64,000 nucleotides of DNA from Opisthorchis felineus (Eukaryota; Platyhelminthes; Trematoda; Opisthorchiida; Opisthorchiidae), in assembly GCA_004794785.1 (NCBI GenBank), contig SJOL01007632.1:52973-116972 (forward strand), read 5' to 3'. Position numbers and translations under genes: made by a program. The notes below the pieces were generated by a model. That model saw only the letters and a program-made list of their open reading frames with translations, searched no databases and was not told the origin of the DNA. Position 1 is the first letter of the stretch. Every line of letters begins with the position of its first letter. Shown in pieces: positions 34,401-48,159 of this stretch.

Positions 34401-36050
34401 CATTCTTCTCTTTAGAAAGTAGTCAGTAGTAAGAAGGAGAATGCCTCTCATATGAATTCCCATCTGTACTGGCGTTTGGATCAAAATAGAGATCCTCTTG
34501 GCCTAGCCTAATTTCCTGTGTAACGTATCATCCTACCGATTGTAAGGATCGACTGAGAACAGCCTGATGAGGAGAACTTGGAACGTATCTCACCTGTTCG
34601 TTGGCTTTCACTTAGTAATGATAGGAGTAAACAAAAAATTGAGATCTGGTAAGTTGGTAAATTGAGATTTTGCTGGTAACTGTGTACCACTCATTCGACC
34701 GTCCTCGAGGGTCGGGTTAATTTATCTCATGATTGTAAACAAACGTTGGCTAGCCGTTTGGAACTTCATTACAGTCATTTAGCAACCTCCTATTCATGAA
34801 GGAATCACGTCCGGAGTTTAAGCTCCCTGGCTGCCCTACCGTAAATGTTGCGAATAATATAAAATTGTAAACAAACGATACGCAAATCAAATTTCCATCT
34901 ACAAGATACTCATCGACCCAAGGAGTACTTTTCACTCAAAGCTGGGGTTTCTACACCTATTAGTTATGTTGTGGAGCCGAGTTTTCCAAGACACTCGGGT
35001 GAACAATCAACGATCTTGTAACATTCATTGTCCCACTGGTGCTTGCTCACAGAGTTGGTTTCCATCAGTCAAAGTTGCCTTCTGTTGACCATGCTGTCGA
35101 AATTGGTTTCCTGTTTGTGTCACCGCAATGAGACTGAGGAAATCCCATCTTGTTGCGAGGCCTACTTTCTAGAGGTTCCTCTGTTTTTAATAAACCAGAA
35201 CGTTGCAAGTGCAACCAAGTGTAGATTTTGGTCTTGCATTTCCACCCGTAGACTGAGGTTGTTATGTGCAAGTTCCCAAGGAAGCATTCGGGTGTTCAAC
35301 AGCTGTAGACACTCGTTGGAACAAGCATATCGGCACTTGCGTTTGCAAAGTGCAAACCATTCACGAAAACTGTGTTATTGAGTTACCCTTATGATGAGTG
35401 ATTTTATGGAACAATTAAATTTTGTCAAATTACGAATTGCATGAAATCCGGACACGAGGATATGAGGACTTCAACAACGCTGACCTTACGCGACTATCTC
35501 AGAGAACACTCCCATTCCATTGATTGCTCGAACACCATTAAGAAGCCACGCCCACGGCAAAACGTCTCGCACTTTCCTGATCATTTTTGACACATACGTT
35601 GAGCTAAAAAAAATAATGCTCACAAAAAATCAACGAGGTTGATGTATGTATTACTATGGATGTAACTGATTCACTGGTCCATTCAACCAGACGAAATCCG
35701 AATCCACCATGCCAGGGTACTCACACCGTGTGCGGTCAAGGGTAGGGCTACGACTTAGAAACGTTTCTACTATAATGAAGTAGCTCCAACAGTCAGTGCG
35801 AAATTCACATGGTTGAGTGCTCCTGTGTTAGCTGGTCATTTCGTATATCTTTTGTAAGGATGAAATATGGTGAGAAGTATCTCAACGAACAAAGCACCTC
35901 AAATAGACAAAATAGGATCACATCAACCAAAACAACTGTTTGCTTGCAAGATTAGGGAGAGAGCAGCTTTTCGTGGGTAAATCTGGTTGAGAAAATGTTC
36001 GGTAGTCTCAGATTGGGCGTTTATATTGTAATGAATGAAATGGAAAAGAG
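28459..36050. other. unassigned 7.6-kb region
   Basis: No transposon domain, tRNA-like promoter or convincing exon found. An A/T-rich tract (AATAAATAAAATAAAATA) occurs at 32881-32900. Open frames such as 34088-34396 (minus) and 35028-35381 (plus) have no recognisable motif. Likely intergenic or intronic. Confidence 0.35.
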
Positions 36051-36089
36051 GTTGTGTATTGCGAGTTCATCCACGTTTGTTGTACAAAG

Positions 36090-36281
36090 ATCCAGATTGC
36101 ACGATGCGATCCGTTTTCGAAGACAGCTTTTTGTTGTTGCTGTGGGGGCGCACCAAAAAATCCCGATGTGTTTAATGCTGCTGTTGCTGATCCTGATGGC
36201 GATGATGAGGATGAATTTGTCGGTGTTGCAAAACACTTCGAGTGCTGCCAGCCGTGTTATACTTCTCAGTGTACCGTATAA
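36090..36281 (+). CDS. candidate cysteine-rich exon, unknown protein
   Basis: The plus-strand frame gives RCDPFSKTAFCCCCGGAPKN, then PDVFNAAVADPDGDDEDEFV and GVAKHFECCQPCYTSQCTV. It combines a CCCC run, an acidic DGDDEDE patch and a second Cys cluster, and it follows a fair acceptor (TTGTTGTACAAAG). A stop ends the frame at 36279-36281 and no clear donor precedes it, so it would be a terminal exon. No family recognised. An overlapping frame (36021-36236, minus) is also open, so chance cannot be excluded. Confidence 0.2.
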   Translation: MQIARCDPFSKTAFCCCCGGAPKNPDVFNAAVADPDGDDEDEFVGVAKHFECCQPCYTSQCTV

Positions 36282-36317
36282 TCATGGAATTGGTTGATGT
36301 TTCATCCCAAAACCACT

Positions 36318-36385
36318 TTTTCTGACCGCCCGTGGCTCAGTGACTATTTTCTTGTCGTCGTAATACGAAAGGTTCAAATTTCAAT
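36318..36385 (+). repeat. possible tRNA-derived (SINE-like) promoter remnant
   Basis: CCCGTGGCTCAGTGACTA resembles a pol III A box and AGGTTCAAATTTC about 30 bases later resembles a B box. Flanks do not fold into a clear tRNA, so this is more likely a SINE head than a tRNA gene. No hammerhead-like core follows it. Confidence 0.3.
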
Positions 36386-39300
36386 GACAAGAAAAATCAG
36401 TTCGATCTACAAATAATAGTGCAGCAGCTCCACTAGTGTGACAAATACCTATCTAGATTTGTTCGATAATCCCTGTTCTGTGAGTAGTCTTCTGCCTGAC
36501 TTATACAACATGTATAATGGAGTTCTGGGACCATATTAAATGCATGTTAGGTGAGGACATTGATATACGTCATCAAGTGATATTCTGGTTCAGGATTCTG
36601 TTCCAAGGTTTTGCTATTTTAACTACCTCCTACCGTCAGAAGAAACGTTCCATCGTAGTAGATAATTTTTATTTGACCATGAATTATACATCAGAGGTAC
36701 GGGTTTCTCTAAAACATTCCACATGATGCGGTCGCTTCAGGGGCTGTATTATATTCACGACAAACTTAACAACGGGTTGTCTAAACTATCCCTTATAATG
36801 AATGACGCTTTGTTAAATCCCGAAAGTAACATACTTCTTGCCTTTTGTTATAATTACTAAAGCCTGATTAGTCAATACACAAAGCGGAATGCTGTTTCGT
36901 GTTTCTTTTAGCGAACTAAACTTTTCCGGTATCTTGTTAAAAATTCCAGTGCGGTTCTCAGGAAAATCCCTGCAGCTGTGACGAAATAGCAACCAAAAAT
37001 TGGAAAAACAGTTAGCGAAAAATTAGCAAAATTACTAACAAGCTAGTTCATTTTGACACAGCTTACGTGGTCAGTAGAAGAACGTACAAGGAAACAACCA
37101 CGGATGCTCCCTACAAGAGGGAAATTATAGCAGTTGAGTTGCCATACAAATAAAATCATGTCTTACGGGATTGATTACTCCATGTTATTTGTTATTTACC
37201 TAAATGATGTTAGAACATATGAAAAACCAGTGCACCAGTTTCACACTTTAGTCCCTGCTGAGGCTTCTCAAATATCGTTTCTCAAATATCTTAGCTTCAG
37301 TTAGTCTTACAAGACCTGTATGCAGTGGTCTCATTTGAAAGAATGATCTCTCCTGGAGTGACCCTTGTAGTTTTCAAGGGAGGAAATGTCAAAAACTCGA
37401 TTATTCGTTACCGACACTTCTTTCGTTTCCACCGCTTCCGCTCTGGGTTGCTCAGCTTCAGTGCACGGAATTTATCGACTTCTGAATATATGCCTTGAAG
37501 ACATGTGCCTCTGAATTTATCCCAATAACCACTCTTAAGACGGAGCAAACTATGTCACTAGACCAACACCATGCACCTTGACACCATACTGCATATAAAT
37601 GAATGAATGAGAAGGCTCGAGTCAATTGAAAACTCCGGGCACCTGGTCGCCGCGGACCATCTAGATCGGGACTGTTGTTGTGACCGGACTTGTAGCAGAT
37701 GTGAGAATCACTGATTGCGTATGATTTCTAGTATCTCTGAATCGCAGCTGACTAAAAAGATCAAGTGTCCGACTCAAACACATATCATTCAGCAATGAAC
37801 CGAATAAAGTGAACAGTAAGATGACAGGAGCACAGCATGAATCGAACTATATAGGGGTATCTACCTATTGGGTTTAAAAACAAGAAAATAACGTCGTCAC
37901 AACAGTTGGCCAACGTTTGTCTCAACCGCATACAGTTCGCAGATTGTGACTCCCAGCTCCTCCGATATCAACATTGGGATGCCGCTAGGACAAAGTAGTC
38001 GAAAATTATATAATGTTATCACCGATGACTTTGACCCCCCACCTACCACATGTCTCAACAGCAGACTAGCAGAAATTAAGGAATCGCTGTCATTATGCAT
38101 GAAGTGCGAGGATGTGTAGTTACACCTCTCGCGACATTCTTCCTAGGACCAATTTAATAAGTTCACGAGAATTATCGTAAATATTTACATTGCACTTAAT
38201 GAAATATGCAAGGACGATTGATCGCTCCACTTGAGCCTCCATGAGATATTCCTGGGTAGGCAACATCACCCCTAATTAACTAGACAATGAGAAACAATCA
38301 TGTAACATTGTAGATAACGCAGTGTGATAGATAAGAATTGAATGACAGCACATGACCAATTTTTCTCTGCTTGTGGCTAGTCAATCTTACCATGTTCCCC
38401 GCAAGAAACAACAGGTCGATAAATTTAATAACGGCCCAACCAAATTCTGATTCAGTCGTTATGCTGTAGAACAAGTTGGAGAGATCCAATAGCCAGGGAT
38501 TCCCTCGAAACTTCCATGCACACCAATTTGACACGTGACTAAGCTGTAGATGTATTAAAGTAACAAAGTAATGATATGTACCAAAACTTTAGATGACGTA
38601 ACCACCTCTGTCATTGGATGTACAACGCAAGTGCATGGTGCATCAAGTAACTGCCTTCTTCAGAACTCAAAGCTGATGAAAGCAACAGGCTGTTTAAATA
38701 ACACTGGCTTTGTGCATTCGTGAAAGAGGAATAAGATTATACTTTAAGGCTGTAAAACAAGTCTAAATATCACAGAAGTCAACGTGAACGAAATGGAAAA
38801 TTTGCGAGTCGTGGCAAAACAAAGACGTCAGAAAATTGAGAGATGATGCCTTATCTGCGGATAAAACACAGTCATGAGTTCAAAAGAATATACGGCCAGC
38901 TAACGTGCACTTGTTGACTTCGTCCGGTATAACTTGAACTAAGCTTGATGTAATCTGGAAGAATACTAAGTTAGTTGGAGTACACGTTATAACGTCTTCC
39001 TCACTTTAGGAAACATTTTGGGCATCCATCAGCCTCCACAACTTCATTCGTACTCTATCTTAGTCCAAAATGAAACACGAATCAAATCAGTCTTGTATGG
39101 AAACCTTCGATGTGCAACTATCATGCAGTTCAAAGATTGTGCGATGTCTGAATTACTACCAGGTAGACAGAGTGGCGATTCAACTCCGGGGTTTATGCGG
39201 CTTCGGTCAATAACAAACAAAATCGTTCATAACAATGATGAAATGAAGAATTAAGTGGGCCATAGGGATAACCTTTTTGAAGGGGAAGTATTTTTGTAGC

Positions 39301-41640
39301 CCAATTCTACACAGGAGAAAGAGACAAATCACCGGCGGCCTCAGTACACTAGACTTCATCAGCTAGCCGTTTGGAGATTTTTAGTTTTTTAACGTTTTTG
39401 AAAGCGCACAGTCAATCTCAGGTTCATCTTACTGTAATCCATGTCGTCTTGGAGTCTAATAGTGATGGCAGTAAGTTTGGCCACCTTGAGTAATACACAT
39501 TACCCTAAGAACCGAAACGTTCAGTTGTTCTTTCAAAACGAATGCAGTACTATGAGTACAAGAATAAGAATGATAATAAATGGTACTAAATTCAAGTGGT
39601 CGGTTGTATCGGCTTCTATGTCGGGCCGATTCCAACCCAGATCCTAGATAACAAACGAGGTATAAACCAACACCTCTACTCGGCTGAAGGTGAAAGGCTC
39701 ACAAGGTGACAGAGTTCGCGTGGCGGTATCGAACAAACCGCGTTGCATTATGGTCAAATAGTGAGTATTGTTTGACTCAAAACGAAAAGAGGAGACACAG
39801 ACATGGCATCATTACAACAAAACGATTGACTCAGTTGTACCCAAAAAGGATAGAAGAAAGAAATCCGTGGATAGACCCACAAAATCTTGCACGGTTATGC
39901 AAATACTGCCATGGAAAAATTCTTCTCATTCAGAAATCCCCTGCTTGCTTGGTTTTATATAAAGCTGAAAGATATGTCCATGAAACCATTTGAGGTGGAC
40001 TTCGGGGACACCGCTGCTATGCGCGTAGAGGCAAAGGAGAGGAGTACTGAGAATCTACCTTATATTTATTCATAACCTCATCATCATCAGTGACAGCAAG
40101 GCACCAGTAATATACACAATGATGATCAAATCTCACACAGCCACCGGGAGACTTAGTAGATAGTGGACAGAACAGGGAAGAGAAAGGACTTAGTTTTAAT
40201 AGGTCCTAAGTCTGTCAAGAAGACGAACACACATAAGATTCGCACAATTTTGGAGAACGCTAAAATGGACCAATCTGAATATCAGGCCGGAGTAAGACGT
40301 CAACAGATCCAGCATCCTTTCCGAACCTCATGCAACATGAGCCCAGCGTACAATGCAGGCGAACTTTAGCTAGGCTGTTCGGCTAGGAGACGATGACATG
40401 AGCAACACTGGGTTCGGTCGCATGCCATGTCTTGCAAACAGGAGCACCTGGTCCCAGCCGGAAAGGAGCGACGATCCCACAGCACTCAGCGTGACTGTGA
40501 CCGCCTTCACTTCGTGACTGGGCTTGTTCCATGTGGACCCTTCGTCAACAATGGCTTAAAACGGAAGACAACGCTTTTCCGGCAAACAGTTGGTGGGCGT
40601 ATTTGGTACATACCCCAGTCACCCAACCCTGAGATATTTAGTCTGCTGCTCCAATGATTCTGATTCTTTAGCAATTACCCGTTGCTCATCACTTCGTTTC
40701 CAACTGGTTGCAATCGACCAACTCTTACATTGCTGCGGAAAGATCAGTAATCAAAAGTTTGACGACGGCTGAGATCCTTGGATTGGCGAGGCCAATTTTC
40801 GCAAGTATAAATTAACGCCACTTTCACAATTGCCTTGTAAACCCAATATCATTAAGAACGATGTCATTCGTATAATTGCTTGGGAAAAGAAAATATTTCG
40901 ATACTATAAGTTTTGGTGCAGTGGTATCCTGAGGTGCACTCGGTGGAAGAACATCGTACGTGAATTTTATTCCGATGCGATTGACTTCACAGCTCGTACC
41001 AACTGGTACACAAACGAGTGATATATCTGAGGTCAGCGACCTTTGGAATAGGTTGTTCGTTACCAGACTCTGGAGGGCAAAGCGATTAGCTTGGCACTGC
41101 CTTAGCTGTTAGGAATAGCTGTCTGCAGTTTTAGTAGACCAAAGTGTGGCAAGGAAACTCGACGGGCGATTTCAAATTCACGCATATTTAGGATTTTCTG
41201 ACTGTTACGAAAGCAGTGCTATCCGCTTCCCTTTAAAAATATGTCTGCAATTGGCATGCACAAAGTCCTTTGGGACGCATTCGTGTTTTATTTCTGCTGG
41301 CCAGCGTGAGGCCATTTCGATGTAATTGTCTTGAAAACAGCGGGTGACACGGGAGATGTAAAAAGGTAAACAATGTCGAAGCAAACTATCTCCAATCCAC
41401 AAGGACCAGGTTGAAGTGATTTTAGAAGACAGTGCCGACTTTTCCGCGTAATATATTTTGTTCACTTCACCTGATTTTCTTTTGGCTGTTAACTAACCGG
41501 CCACGTTCTATTTGAAACGTGGCTTGGGTTCACACGCTAATTTTCAGCACTTCGTATGGGGTCGACCTCAGGTAGTATAATGCGATCATCAGTCCTGTCT
41601 AATTGTCCATTCTGACAGAACTCGGGGTCACATTTTGTTT
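36386..41640. other. unassigned 5-kb region
   Basis: Nothing recognised. The plus-strand frame from about 40160 (KTNTHKIRTILENAKMDQ) faintly recalls the start of a LINE endonuclease but lacks any catalytic motif. Confidence 0.3.
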
Positions 41641-41727
41641 GTGTTTTCTTTGTGCAAGCTGAGTGCTGGTGCAGTCGATTGAAAGTGTGGTCCACTGCTT
41701 CCTCACATTCTACACCGGCTAACCAAA

Positions 41728-41798
41728 ATGACCGCGTCTAAACGCGGAGGTCAAAAGTCGAAAAAAAACAGGAGCGTCAGAGCCAATTTAGTCCTAAG
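41728..41798 (+). CDS. candidate first coding exon with histone-H2A-like basic tail
   Basis: ATG in a good context (AACCAAAATG) opens MTASKRGGQKSKKNRSVRAN followed by LVL, and the exon ends at CCTAAG followed by GTAATAG, a plausible splice donor in phase 2. Upstream, TTTTGTTTGTGTTTTCTTTG before CAAG is a strong pyrimidine tract and acceptor, as expected for a 5' UTR exon or a spliced-leader site. The Lys/Arg-rich tail with RSxRAxL recalls the N terminus of H2A-type histones (including macroH2A, which has introns). I could not find the next exon in the window, so the identity is a guess from 23 residues; any nuclear basic protein would fit. Confidence 0.3.
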
Positions 41799-42940
41799 GT
41801 AATAGTGCTAACGGATATCCTGTAAGAAATACCAACTGAATTACATTTCTGTGGATTAATTTAATAGGTAAGTAATATCCCCCTTAAACCCATCTATTTG
41901 GGTCAATCCCGCGTTAGCATTCATTACCGGTATATTATTATCGGTTATGAAAATACTGATGATGGTGGTGATTGTCACAATGATAATAATGACAATAACA
42001 ATAAAGCATCTATTCGCAGACGATTTGGTCAATCCGACTTGACCTGTGTGTAGAACCAGAGTAGCCAAATCTATCCCAAACTCATGCTCCAACCCTCTCT
42101 TTCGATTGCGAAAACGGTCGTTTGCTAGAGTGACGTAGGAACTCTGTTTCATCTGCGAAGCCGACGGCGGTTGATATAGCTGTCACCAACGCACCAAAAC
42201 GAATGAAAAATTAGGCAGTACATCACAAAATAAGCTGCATGCGGTGGTACGGCAATCACCATGAACAACGATTCTGTTCATAAGTTGTTTGAAACGTCCG
42301 TCCCAGTGACAGAGTGATTGCTGTTTGGTATTATCCAACCGTAGTAAATACTAGCTGATCTCAATCATGGTTTGGGCGATCGAATTCAGCCCCAATAATG
42401 GCGCAAACTTTTCCTCATTACTTTGGATGTCTATTTTGTCACTTAGTTTCACCTTGCTACTTTCTACCATAAGGGCACTTGTAGCAGATAGACAGCATCT
42501 AGAAGAACTGTGGGGATAAAAATCCTACAGACAATCAACGGAACATTGTGAAGGATCATCCGCGAAAGCTGAGGAGTGTTCCCCCTAGGCAAATCCCCTG
42601 AATAAAGATCCACAGGTTCCGTAGTCCCAAAATTCCGGTTATTTGTGTTACAAAGCTCGGACCTAGAAGAGTTACGCTAGGAAACCACTAAGCGCACATC
42701 TATAGACAATCATGCTCCAACCAGTATAATGGCAGCAACAGTCGGTACTTCATGAAGGTACTTCGCTTGGAAGCTACACGAGACATACACCTGATTCATA
42801 AAACGTCCAGTGCAAAGACTGCAGCAAAACGACTATTTCCGATGTTTGACTTTTCTTCACTGGTAACTTTTGATGGAGGCTATGACACTAAAAATCACAA
42901 TAGTATTTGGGGTGAAGCCAACGTATACAATACGTACACG
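41799..42940. other. spacer with simple-sequence tract
   Basis: 41955-42005 is a low-complexity run of GAT/AAT/ACA triplets (GATAATAATGACAATAACAA). No coding signal recognised in the rest; if 41728-41798 is an exon, this is its downstream intron. Confidence 0.35.
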
Positions 42941-42942
42941 AG

Positions 42943-43132
42943 CTGCAGATGGCTCAGCAGCTCAGGAGCAAACTTACTGATCAAAAGATCCGTGTTTCGA
43001 ACCGAAACCTATGCTGTTTAGGCTTGGGTGACGTAGCAGTATCTCAACCCTCATGCGTCTCTCGGGGGCATGGCATCTAGGCACCGAAATGGTGGTACAG
43101 CTGAACGGTTAATATTTATTATTATTATACAA
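42943..43132 (+). repeat. possible tRNA-derived SINE
   Basis: GATGGCTCAGCAGCTCAGG (A-box-like) is followed about 30 bases later by GTGTTTCGAACCGAAACC (B-box-like). The unit ends about 120 bases later in an A/T-rich tail, AATATTTATTATTATTATAC. That organisation fits a SINE. There is no second copy in the window to test it. Confidence 0.3.
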
Positions 43133-46100
43133 GGAGTGACAACAGGGCAAAGAGAACTGATCTAACAGGAGGTTACACCCCAGCCAAACCTGAGGTTGAG
43201 AGCTTGGTAAGTTTTCCACGACAAAAAGATATTTGGTAAATGTTGCTTTAACGATACTGTCAAAATGTTAATAGTATTCAGCTGTAAAATGAACTCGTGT
43301 TACTTTACTCGGACAACTTTTCCCTTGACATGACACCTGTTTTGAACACGATGGCGCCCCGAAACATTTGACTTCTTACACGGAAGCTTGGCTAGTGGCA
43401 TAGGTTGATAGGTAGATAAGCACCCATTGCCTAGCCACCTAGATTGCTTGATTTAAATTCGTGCGATTCTTTCGACAGAGTCAACTGAGGAATGAGATTG
43501 TGCCACAGCTTTACAAACACCAAAATTATTAGAACAAAGAATAGTAACAGCTCTTTTTGGCCCCCTATTCCACTCCTCTCAAAATTTCTACTCAACTTTG
43601 AAAAGTGACTGTCCATTTGCGAGTCCCTATTAGATTGTCATTTTTGTCATCGACTTTATACTACTTATTTTCTTTCTGAAAGTTATCTTTTGAAATTCCA
43701 TAGCCCTGTACTTTGGCATTCCGGGTAGCAGAGATTGCCAATGGCAAACCACTGATGTGGTCCTATATGTTTTCCTACATACAGGCACGGATGATTTTGA
43801 TAAGCATAACGCCAGGTAGTAGAATCGCCAGGGGTAGGATGTTTTTCTTTCAGTCCAGCTATCTGCAAAGGGCGTTCCACAAGAGGGACATGGATCGGGG
43901 CATTCGTCAACATGGAAAAGCAGATGGTATATCCTCACGTAACCACGTCACGAGATTAAGATCTGCTTCCCTTTTTGGTCAGCCGGTTATTACGCCAAGC
44001 AATTGAGTACACGATCGATCTAGTTAGACAGATTAGGAAAACGGTCGGGAAAATGGCGTGTAACTGCTGTCCATTCAAGGCTGATTTGGGTCTCTCTTCT
44101 TTGGTTTGAGTAAGGACCTGAACTCAGTGTCGTATCCATGGAGCCATCTGTCAGCTAAACTGGCTCTTTTGGTGAGTTAGAGATTCTTCCAGTGTTTTTA
44201 AATATGAGAGCTTTCATTTCAGCCCAGCCGCACACGCACACGAGATACAAAGTTAATGCAAGTCGCTGGATGCACAAGCGATGGGCATCTGGCAGTATGC
44301 AGGAAAATAAACGGAAAGCGGGTTTTCAATGCAGCCTACTAGAAAGGGTCATGAGCACTTATTCCCTCCTTACAGCTTAGTGCATCAGCAACATTTGACC
44401 GCTCTCCTTCGAAGCCAAGGTCAGATGAGTGATTTCTGTACCAGCTAGCCAGACTCGAATAAGCAGTGCTTTCAATATGTTAGCGTGCTTACAGATAGGG
44501 GCGTCTACAGTGCATTCAGGTGCTGCTGAATAGTGTGCAACTTTTATCAATCCCAAGAAGTTTGCTCTGTGCTCAAATCCTTGACTACTACCGTCCAAGT
44601 GGAGCAACAGACTTTGTGCATCACCGTAAACGTTCATCCGAAAGATGTTTTGGTGCCGTTACGGTTTATTGAAAAGGACAATTATTTACGACATTGGCGT
44701 TTCAAAGCGTCACCACTGTTAGGATGACAAACACCTCTACATTTTACCGCGGTACTTACAAACAAACTCAGCGCACACGAAAGCTCGCAGAATGACGGTG
44801 TTTGGCTGCTCTCTGGATGTCACACGGTGCATTTGTCACAAATTAGGTATTCTGCTTATGCTTGTTTGAAAAGCTGAGTACTGCTGATGTGGCAAGTTTC
44901 GCTGAAATTCGGTTGAGTAATAGCGAAAGTTCCCTGCTAACTGCCCGTTTGTGCCTTCAAAGCTTTTGGAATATTCATCAGAGGTCTTGCAGCAGAACGT
45001 GCTGGCTGCATCCACTGTGCCTATTAGACGGACGACGAGACATGGTCGCAAGTCAAAGTTGAAATTTCTTCTATTTAAAGGTAATCAAATGTGCGTGTTA
45101 GACTGGCACGCTTGAACAGCGTGCAAAGTAGGAGTACCACAGTGAACCTGGGAATTCGTGGATATTACCCAGTCCGTGATGGTTTATGGCACAATGAACG
45201 TTCAGAAGCTTCGTTTGTGGGTTCGGTGACAGAAATCTCTACAGGGTTAGGCTATTAGTATCTTGTGTGCACATGTTTTCATAGGATTTTAAACCACTTC
45301 AAAATAAGTGGGATTTGTGTACAGCTGTACACGAAGTGGATATTTTCGACAAAAGGGCTAGTAATTGTTTGACCTCTTCTGCTAGAATACATATGAAGAC
45401 ATTTTGGGCATCGATAAAATTGCACATATATTTTTCTTTTCGTTGAATTGAACATTCACAAGTAGGGAATTCACACCTATAAACATCTATAGAAACGTAT
45501 AAATATAAAGACAGACGTGGACGGATTGGTAGACAAACAGTTAGATTATAGATACTTTTGTGCATGAATGGAGTTATGCAAAAGTACGCAGTTCGCCACA
45601 TATATTGGTGCACATTTGTTTTATATTTTTATATTATATATATTGTATTATATATACATTATATATACATATCGTGTATTGTGTTTATTTATAAATATCT
45701 ATTGTACGCACCGGCAAGTTCCTTTGGCACAGAGGTGAGTAGCTAGTTCACGAACAGCATTTGGATTTCCATCAGCCATCTAGCTAGTTCATGGTATGCG
45801 GAATCACGAAAGCCTAAAATGGCTCTCAGTGGAACTGTAAACTTGCACGTTTATGAGGCGCCTTGTAGGTAAAACGCTCAGGTGCGTATGGGCTCCAGTT
45901 AGTTCTACAGCCCACTGGAAATCGAGCCATGTAATGTAAGTAGGTGCTTTCAGTTTGTTTTCTGTTAAGCTGGCTAGATGTGACCCAGTATCTTTGAAAC
46001 GTGCGGTCGTCTGAGAGTATCATCTGCCTTTTGCCTAAATATGCCGTATTTTACAGGATTACGGCGCCAGAAACTTTGTTCAGTTCGAGAAATATAGGAT

Positions 46101-48159
46101 GGTCAATTATTCTAGGTTATTTCACGTCATCACTGCGTTATTTTATGTGACAACGCTTTTGACGTACATATAAAGAATGAAGTAGGATCAAATGACATTT
46201 ATCAATGTTCGTAAAACTTTTCAGGTGTGGAGGATATTTTATTCTATATGGACCCCACCCATTTGGAAAACTTTTACGATCGGATGAATGTACGTAATAT
46301 TGGAAAGAAGAAAGATACATGAAAATATGAAAAATACTAAGTATTCAGCTGTACCATGTTAGACAGAAGATAATAATAGCCTCACATGTGTAAATATTTC
46401 TGTCGCCGAACGCACAATCGAAACTACTGAACGTTCATTGCACCGTAAACCAACGTGGACTGAGCAATATTTACAAATTCCCAGTTCCACCCTAGTAGTT
46501 CTGGTTTGCACGTTGTTAAGGCATGTCAGTCTAACATGTACATTTGGTTCTCTCCAAAGGGAAGAAAAAATTTCAACGCAAAAATTGTTAACAACTGGTT
46601 GACTACCGGACTCTTTTGACGTTCACAAGTAGGTAAAATAAATGTAGTGAACAAGAAAGATGTCTCCATCAGCTTAACGTTTAAGGGCGATCTTTTAGCC
46701 GTAGCTGATAACTACGACCACATCTGTGCTACGTTTGGTCGCAGTCATCTAGCTGCCCAGCTACTATTGCACTGTACACCGAATACGACGCATAATGAAA
46801 CCAGTGTCTCCGTCTCACATGTCATGTGTCATCCCATCTATGGTTGCGGCGAAACTTCACTGGTTTTTGAGTGAACACGCCTCGTTTGATGAGTCTACTG
46901 ACTGAACGATCTACCAGGTTTCAGAAATAAGTCAGAAAATCAGTGTGATCGGTCCGAGGGCTTATTTACGCGAAACGCGGAGTTTCCAAGCGTTACCCAA
47001 TAAGAAAAATGAGATTGGCCGCGAGGTCACTCAGTTCGCGACGTGATATGCACTAACCGCGGCCCATCAGACTTATGTGAACGGACAGGTTCCCTCTAAT
47101 AGTGCATGACTTCTACATGTTCACGTGCAGCCAGTTAGCTTCATGTTTCATGGAAGTGCAAGTCAGTGCAACAAGTGACTGAGACAAACCAAGTAAGCGT
47201 TTGGTAAAGAATGCCGGATATGAAAGATGCTGATTACAGGTTTATGGGCTGAAAACGGAAGACCATCATATTGCGCTCTTGTGCACAACAAAGTGTTCGG
47301 AATTGTAAAAGATACTTATTTTGAGGCCTAAGGCGACGAAATCGTGAATAGATGTCGTAGAAGTGCTTAGCCGAGATGCAGCCTCAGATGATAAAGCCGA
47401 AGTATACAAAAAGAGAGCAAAGTAGTTTTCTAAGTAATTTATTTCATTGAGAAGAAGCAGAAAGAATCTGCCTTCTTGCTAGATGCAAAGCTAACAGTTA
47501 TATTCAGGTGGATGGCTTTCTTTGGCTTATGGTGTCTGAGCAAACCGTAGGGATTACGACGACGGAAACCACGCCAGCAACCGAAGACTAATCGAATAGT
47601 AAACCTGCTGGTCTTGAAGTCACTTGAAACCACAGCGATACGGAAAAGCAACAAGCAGAAGATCGTCCTCCAGTACTTCACGTGCGTTTGAAAGTACCTA
47701 ATGTGAAAACACCACACAGTGGTGAAAAGTGTTCCCAAGTGCACGTCACTCTACTCTCCTACTTTCGTGGTCATAAGTCGAAGCACCCAAAACTGATTGA
47801 TAAACTTTCCAGCGAATGCTTGACATGATAAAAGCGAAAGTATAGAGTAAATTTATTGATATTTCAAAAAATCGTACAAACAAGTCTACGTTATACAGAG
47901 TTTTGGACGTCTTATTTACAGACCGTGTTGCGATTGCTGTGAATTAGGCTTATACCAACAGGCTTAGCTTATAGGCATATTCCCTCTGTGAATCTCACTG
48001 ACTCACTGAGTGTTGGAGAATGTCGATCTGTCTTCCTTCAGTAGTTCATTAGGGTTGTGAGCGCTGTTATTGTTGCCTCCCACTACCTGAAACCGTTTTG
48101 TGGCAAGCAGTGTTTTTATTTTGAAACATTGTAAAAGGCAACAAGAAATCTTCCCTTAC
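43133..48159. other. unassigned 5-kb region
   Basis: Contains an AT-rich tract of TATA repeats at 45618-45673. A minus-strand frame at about 47490-47600 (IRLVFGCWRGFRRRNPYGLL) is mildly exon-like but unsupported. Nothing else recognised. Confidence 0.3.

Noticed and set aside
40163..40369. Frame with KTNTHKIRTILENAKMDQ resembling a LINE endonuclease start
   Set aside because: No endonuclease catalytic motif follows and no matching LINE domain is nearby.
41726..41755. Small hairpin CCGCGT-CTAA-ACGCGG as a regulatory stem
   Set aside because: Six base pairs are common by chance and lie inside the candidate coding exon.
47439..47744. Minus-strand frame with FGCWRGFRRRNPYGLL
   Set aside because: Basic and mildly exon-like but no clear donor or acceptor and no family recognised.
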